A DNA stretch of 64,000 nucleotides from Scatomorpha stercorigallinarum (lineage in GTDB: Bacteria; Bacillota; Clostridia; Oscillospirales; Oscillospiraceae), in NCBI GenBank assembly GCA_944387865.1, contig CALXGN010000002.1, positions 148,641 through 212,640 of the forward strand, read 5' to 3'. The position numbers were made by a program, and so were the translations under genes. The notes beneath the pieces are model-generated. The model worked only from the letters and a program-made list of their open reading frames with translations, was not told the origin of the DNA and made no database searches. Below, one piece after another: positions 60,769-64,000 of the stretch. How positions within the stretch are numbered: the first letter of the stretch is position 1; each line of letters starts with the position of its first letter.

Positions 60769-61529
60769 GCCGCAGATGGCGCGCCCTGACGCTGGCCCTG
60801 GCCCTGGCCGCGCTGCTCGCCGCCTGCGCCGGCGCGGAGGGGGCGGCAGCGACGCCCTCCGATACGCCCGCGCCCACGCCCGACCCCCTGGCGGAAGCGC
60901 GCGGGCGGGCCGTGGAGGACATGGCCCCGGCCGTGGAGGAGGCCCTGGCGGTGATCGCCGCGCAGCCGCGCGACGACCTGGGCACGGAGACCGCGCCCTT
61001 CGAGCCCGAGGACGCCTGGGAGGGCTTTGACGATCTGACGGAGGAGCAACAGGCCTATCTGGACGCAGCGGCGGGGTACATAGTCGAGAACATGCCGCAG
61101 GACGCCTCGGCTTACGACAAATACCGCTACCTGGCCTATGTGCTCAGCCTGCGGGCGGAGTACGACTACAAGGTGCGCGACGACGACCTGAGCGAGACGC
61201 CCTACGGCGCGCTGGCGGAGGGCCGGGCCGTCTGCTTTGGCTATGTGTACACCATGCAGTTCCTCTGCGAGCGGGCGGGGCTGTACTGCAAGGCCATCGA
61301 GGGCACGGCCAACTGGAACGACGGGGAACACGGCTGGAACCTGGCCATGCTGCCGGAGGGCAGCTATTACATGGACATCACCTGGTGCGACCAGTACGGG
61401 CCCATCGGCTCGGTGGAGTGGCGGGAGATGTTCATGGTGACGGAATACAGGATGCGTGGCGACCACGGCAACTGGGAGGGCGGTCCCGCCACAGGGGAGG
61501 AGCAGTACTGGTCATGGAAAAATATATAA
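60765..61529 (+). CDS. Lipoprotein with transglutaminase-like domain
   Basis: A 254-residue lipoprotein: signal peptide with lipobox LLAAC (Cys about 21), a Pro/Thr-rich linker, then a transglutaminase-like cysteine-protease fold. The probable catalytic triad is Cys in RAVCFGYVYTM (about 157), His in EHGWNLAML (about 190) and Asp in YYMDITWCD (about 203). Bacterial members are mostly predicted peptidases or protein cross-linkers of the cell envelope. It is coupled to tcdA by a four-base overlap. Confidence 0.82.
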   Translation: MSRRWRALTLALALAALLAACAGAEGAAATPSDTPAPTPDPLAEARGRAVEDMAPAVEEALAVIAAQPRDDLGTETAPFEPEDAWEGFDDLTEEQQAYLDAAAGYIVENMPQDASAYDKYRYLAYVLSLRAEYDYKVRDDDLSETPYGALAEGRAVCFGYVYTMQFLCERAGLYCKAIEGTANWNDGEHGWNLAMLPEGSYYMDITWCDQYGPIGSVEWREMFMVTEYRMRGDHGNWEGGPATGEEQYWSWKNI

Positions 61530-62038
61530 TAGAGACGCCGCGGCTGGGCCTGCGCCGCCTGACGGAGGCGGATCTTGACGACCTCTGCCTCATATTGCAG
61601 GACGCGCAGGCCATGTATGCCTATGAGCACGCCTTTTCGGACGGAGAGGTGCGCGAGTGGCTCGATAAACAGCTCTCGCGCTATGAAAAATACGGCTTTG
61701 GCCTCTGGGCCGTGGAGCTGCGGGAGAGCGGCGAGTTCGTGGGCCAGTGCGGCCTGACGGTGCAGGAGACGCCGGAGGGCGAGCGGCTGGAGGTGGGCTA
61801 TCTCTTCCGCCGCGACCGCTGGCGCCGCGGCTACGCCACCGAGGCGGCCGCCGCCTGCACGGAATACGCATTCAGCACGCTCGGCGCGGAGGAGGTCTGC
61901 TCGATCATACGCGACAACAACCTCCCCTCCCGCGCGGTGGCCGAGCGCAACGGCTTCACGCCCGAGAGCGGCTTCACGAAGCACTATTATGGGGTGGATA
62001 TGCCGCATATCGTGTATGTGAAGCGCCGCGGGCGCTGA
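61514..62038 (+). CDS. GNAT N-acetyltransferase (RimJ/RimL-like)
   Basis: A 174-residue acetyltransferase. It opens IIETPRLGLRRLTEADLDDL, as RimJ/RimL-like enzymes do. It contains FVGQCGLTVQ, the acetyl-CoA loop FRRDRWRRGYATEAAAA and IIRDNNLPSRAVAERNGF. Such enzymes acetylate protein N-termini, amino acids or antibiotics; the substrate is unknown. The start lies inside the previous gene, 16 bases before its stop. Confidence 0.88.
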   Translation: MEKYIIETPRLGLRRLTEADLDDLCLILQDAQAMYAYEHAFSDGEVREWLDKQLSRYEKYGFGLWAVELRESGEFVGQCGLTVQETPEGERLEVGYLFRRDRWRRGYATEAAAACTEYAFSTLGAEEVCSIIRDNNLPSRAVAERNGFTPESGFTKHYYGVDMPHIVYVKRRGR

Positions 62039-62054
62039 AAATCTCCCCCTTCCC

Positions 62055-62084
62055 TTGACAAAGGGGCGGGGGAGCGGCTATAAT
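62055..62084 (+). promoter_or_regulatory. Promoter of the ANTAR-guaA unit
   Basis: Consensus TTGACA (62055-62060), an 18-base spacer, then TATAAT (62079-62084). Confidence 0.8.
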
Positions 62085-62119
62085 GTCTGCGGAAGTTAAT
62101 AGTCTGGACGTCAAGACGT

Positions 62120-62196
62120 GTGGGCAATGGCGCTCACCGATACCCAAAGGGCCGCAGAGAGCCCTCGTTTGGCATCGGGGGCGTCTTTTTGCTTTT
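62120..62196 (+). promoter_or_regulatory. Attenuator leader with ANTAR-type hairpin and terminator
   Basis: The ~120-base leader before the ANTAR gene holds hairpin P1 (62120-62137; stem GTGGGC/GCTCAC, hexaloop AATGGC with A1 and G4 as in ANTAR-protein targets). Hairpin P2 (62144-62172) and an intrinsic terminator (62161-62182, then a T-tract) follow. P2 uses the terminator's 5' arm (GCCC), so the two exclude each other. This is the layout of ANTAR-controlled antitermination. The P2 loop is eight bases rather than a clean hexaloop. Confidence 0.65.
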
Positions 62197-62212
62197 GAAA
62201 GGAGGGCGGGCC

Positions 62213-62422
62213 ATGTACGACTACGAGGATGTCAGGCTGCTGGTGGAGGAGATCAGGCTGATGAACCGCGCCAAGCTGATACTCATCAAGATGCGCGGCA
62301 TGACGGAGGCCGACGCCCACCGCTTCATCATCAAGACGGCCATGGACCGCTGCGTGAAAAAGCGCGCCGTGGCGGAGGAGATCATCAGGTATCACGAGGA
62401 GCATGAGGAACATGAAAAATGA
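62213..62422 (+). CDS. Stand-alone ANTAR domain RNA-binding antiterminator
   Basis: A 69-residue protein that is essentially one ANTAR domain. LVEEIRLMNRAKLILIKMRGMTEADAHRFI is followed by KTAMDRCVKKRAVAEEIIRY, the three-helix RNA-binding fold. It has no receiver domain, so it cannot be phosphorylated like most relatives. ATG at 62213 follows AAAGGAGGGCGGG. It lies directly after an attenuator with an ANTAR-type hairpin and overlaps guaA, which suggests that it controls its own operon. Confidence 0.85.
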   Translation: MYDYEDVRLLVEEIRLMNRAKLILIKMRGMTEADAHRFIIKTAMDRCVKKRAVAEEIIRYHEEHEEHEK

Positions 62423-63935
62423 CGAAAAAGTGCTGATCGTCGATTTCGGCGGCCAGTACAAGGAGCTCATCGCCCGCCGCGTGCGCGAATGCGGCGTGCT
62501 CTCGCTGATCGTGCCGCACACGAAGAGCGCGCAGGAGATTGCCGCGATGAAGCCCATCGGGCTCATCTTCACCGGCGGGCCGCAGAGCGCCTACGCCCCG
62601 GACGCGCCGCGCTGCGACCCGGCGCTCCTCTCCCTCGGCGTGCCGGTGCTCGGCATCTGCTACGGGATGCAGCTCATGTGCCACATGCTGGGCGGGGAGG
62701 TGTCCCCCTGCGAGCGCAGCGAATACGGCGCTGTGAAGGCCCGCCTGGGCGACTGTGGGCTCTTTGACGGCTGCGACGGCGAGAGCGCCGTGCTGATGAG
62801 CCACACCGACCGCGTCACGCGCGCGCCCGAGGGCTTCGCCGTCACCGCCTCCACGGGGCTCTGCCCCGTGGCCGCCATGCAGGACGAAGGGCGCGGGCTC
62901 TACGCCGTGCAGTTCCACCCGGAGACGGAGCGCACCGAGCTCGGCCGGGAGATCATAAAGAACTTCCTCTACGGCATCTGCCATGCCGGGGGCGGCTACA
63001 ACATGGAGGGCTATCTCGCCGAGCAGGTGGAGAAGATCCGCGAAAAAGTGGGCGAGGGCAGCGTGCTGCTCGGCCTCTCCGGCGGCGTGGACTCCTCCGT
63101 GGCCGCCGCGCTGCTCAGCGAGGCCGTGCCGGGCAGGCTCACCTGCATCTACATAGACCACGGCTTCATGCGCAAGAACGAGACGGAGGAGATACGCTCC
63201 GCCTTCTCCCGCCGGAAGCTGAATTTCGTGTGCATCGACGCGCACGAGCGCTTCCTGCGCCGCATCGCTGGCGTGACGGACCCGGAGCGCAAGCGCAAGC
63301 TCATCGGCGAGGAGTTCGTGCGCACATTCGAGGACGCGGCGCGCGAGTGCGGCTCGCCGGAGTTCCTCGCGCAGGGGACGATATATCCCGACATCGTGGA
63401 GAGCGGCACCAACAGTGCCGTGATAAAAAGCCACCACAACGTGGGCGGCCTGCCCGAGGACATGGGCTTCAAGGGCGTAATCGAGCCTCTGAGCGGCCTT
63501 TTCAAGGACGAGGTGCGCCAGTTGGGGCTGCTGCTCGGGCTGCCGAGGCGCATAGTCTACCGCCAGCCCTTCCCCGGCCCCGGGCTTGCGATACGCATAA
63601 TCGGCGAGGTGACGGAGAAGAAGCTGGAGATACTGCGAGAGGCGGACGCCATAGTCCGCGAGGAGATCGGCGCCTCCCGCGCGCGGGCGGACCAGTACTT
63701 CGCCGTGCTCACCAACACGCACAGCGTGGGCGTGATGGGCGACGCGCGGACCTACGACTATGTTCTGGCAGTGCGCGCGGTGGAGACGAACGATTTCATG
63801 ACGGGCGAGTTCGCGCACCTGCCTTACGCGGTGCTCTACCGCATCTCGCAGCGCATAACGAACGAGGTGAAGGGCGTGAACCGCGTGGTATACGACATCA
63901 CGGGCAAGCCGCCCGCGACCATAGAATGGGAATGA
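62412..63935 (+). CDS. guaA: GMP synthase (glutamine-hydrolysing)
   Basis: Converts XMP to GMP with glutamine and ATP. The 507-residue protein has a class I glutamine amidotransferase domain: nucleophile Cys in GICYGMQLMCHMLGG, and the catalytic His and Glu in FHPETE. The ATP-pyrophosphatase domain follows (P-loop LSGGVDSSVAAAL, YIDHGFMRKNE), then the C-terminal dimerisation domain ending NRVVYDITGKPPATIEWE. ATG at 62412 gives the best ribosome-site spacing; 62403 is in frame. It overlaps the ANTAR gene and shares its attenuated leader. Confidence 0.97.
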   Translation: MKNDEKVLIVDFGGQYKELIARRVRECGVLSLIVPHTKSAQEIAAMKPIGLIFTGGPQSAYAPDAPRCDPALLSLGVPVLGICYGMQLMCHMLGGEVSPCERSEYGAVKARLGDCGLFDGCDGESAVLMSHTDRVTRAPEGFAVTASTGLCPVAAMQDEGRGLYAVQFHPETERTELGREIIKNFLYGICHAGGGYNMEGYLAEQVEKIREKVGEGSVLLGLSGGVDSSVAAALLSEAVPGRLTCIYIDHGFMRKNETEEIRSAFSRRKLNFVCIDAHERFLRRIAGVTDPERKRKLIGEEFVRTFEDAARECGSPEFLAQGTIYPDIVESGTNSAVIKSHHNVGGLPEDMGFKGVIEPLSGLFKDEVRQLGLLLGLPRRIVYRQPFPGPGLAIRIIGEVTEKKLEILREADAIVREEIGASRARADQYFAVLTNTHSVGVMGDARTYDYVLAVRAVETNDFMTGEFAHLPYAVLYRISQRITNEVKGVNRVVYDITGKPPATIEWE

Positions 63936-64000
63936 CGCTCGAAACGGCGAAAACCCGCATGAATACAGGCTTTTTTGCCCGTCCATACTGCTCTTGATAC

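Noticed and set aside
63936..64000. Terminator or gene after guaA
   Set aside because: Only a weak TTTTTT after a poor stem is visible before the window ends.

Overview
The window is high-GC, densely coded bacterial DNA. It looks like a chromosomal segment from an anaerobic, spore-forming Clostridia of the Oscillospiraceae type. This is inferred from gene content: Rex, paired GlgC/GlgD, S-layer-homology (SLH) proteins, a CotF-type spore coat protein, an ANTAR antiterminator, and a sigma/anti-sigma pair. No rRNA is present and there is one tRNA (Pro, anticodon TGG).

Layout. 1-4720 (+): the end of recA, then recX, rimO, pgsA, a DUF3810 metallopeptidase-like protein and a DUF624 membrane protein, mostly with overlapping or nearly touching ends. 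4721-5432: non-coding repeats. 5433-8473 (-): a penicillin-binding protein and an FHA-FtsW/RodA fusion, divergent from a ZIP metal transporter and an SGNH hydrolase (8633-10074, +). 10123-20475 (-): a domain-permuted GH3 beta-glucosidase, a GNAT protein, mnmE, an SLH protein, rex, then a tightly packed trmB-exoA-dusB-sigma-anti-sigma run. 20587-21540: tRNA-Pro and an AT-rich island. 22185-23318: an AI-2E-family permease.

23912-38463 (+) is the structural module of a short-tailed-phage-like prophage: terminase, fibre-like proteins, lysozyme, holin, tail proteins, portal, scaffold, capsid and connector. I see no repressor or replication genes. In its middle sits a radical SAM/SPASM enzyme. It lies between a protein that looks like the N-terminal half of a tail protein and a protein that resembles the rest of it but now begins with 14 cysteines in 54 residues. 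This looks like an undescribed system in which a phage virion protein is post-translationally modified. 38626-47160 holds an intact tyrosine recombinase, a 17-bp inverted-repeat-bounded segment, a catalytically degenerate recombinase and a 2176-residue SLH-anchored adhesin. The segment carries an outward promoter and a terminator and looks like a phase-variation switch, drawn here in its OFF orientation.

47711-54144 (-): glgP, glgD, glgC, pth and prs (glycogen storage, then peptidyl-tRNA hydrolase and PRPP synthesis). 54894-58029 (-): two small spore-coat genes, a methyltransferase, a metallophosphoesterase and a NYN-LOTUS protein. 58301-63935 (+): a PPIC foldase, tcdA, a transglutaminase-like lipoprotein, a GNAT protein, then an attenuated ANTAR-guaA unit.

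The gaps between many of these blocks are filled by a mosaic of hairpin-rich interspersed repeats. In several families the stem sequences change between copies while pairing is kept, so structure rather than sequence appears to be maintained.
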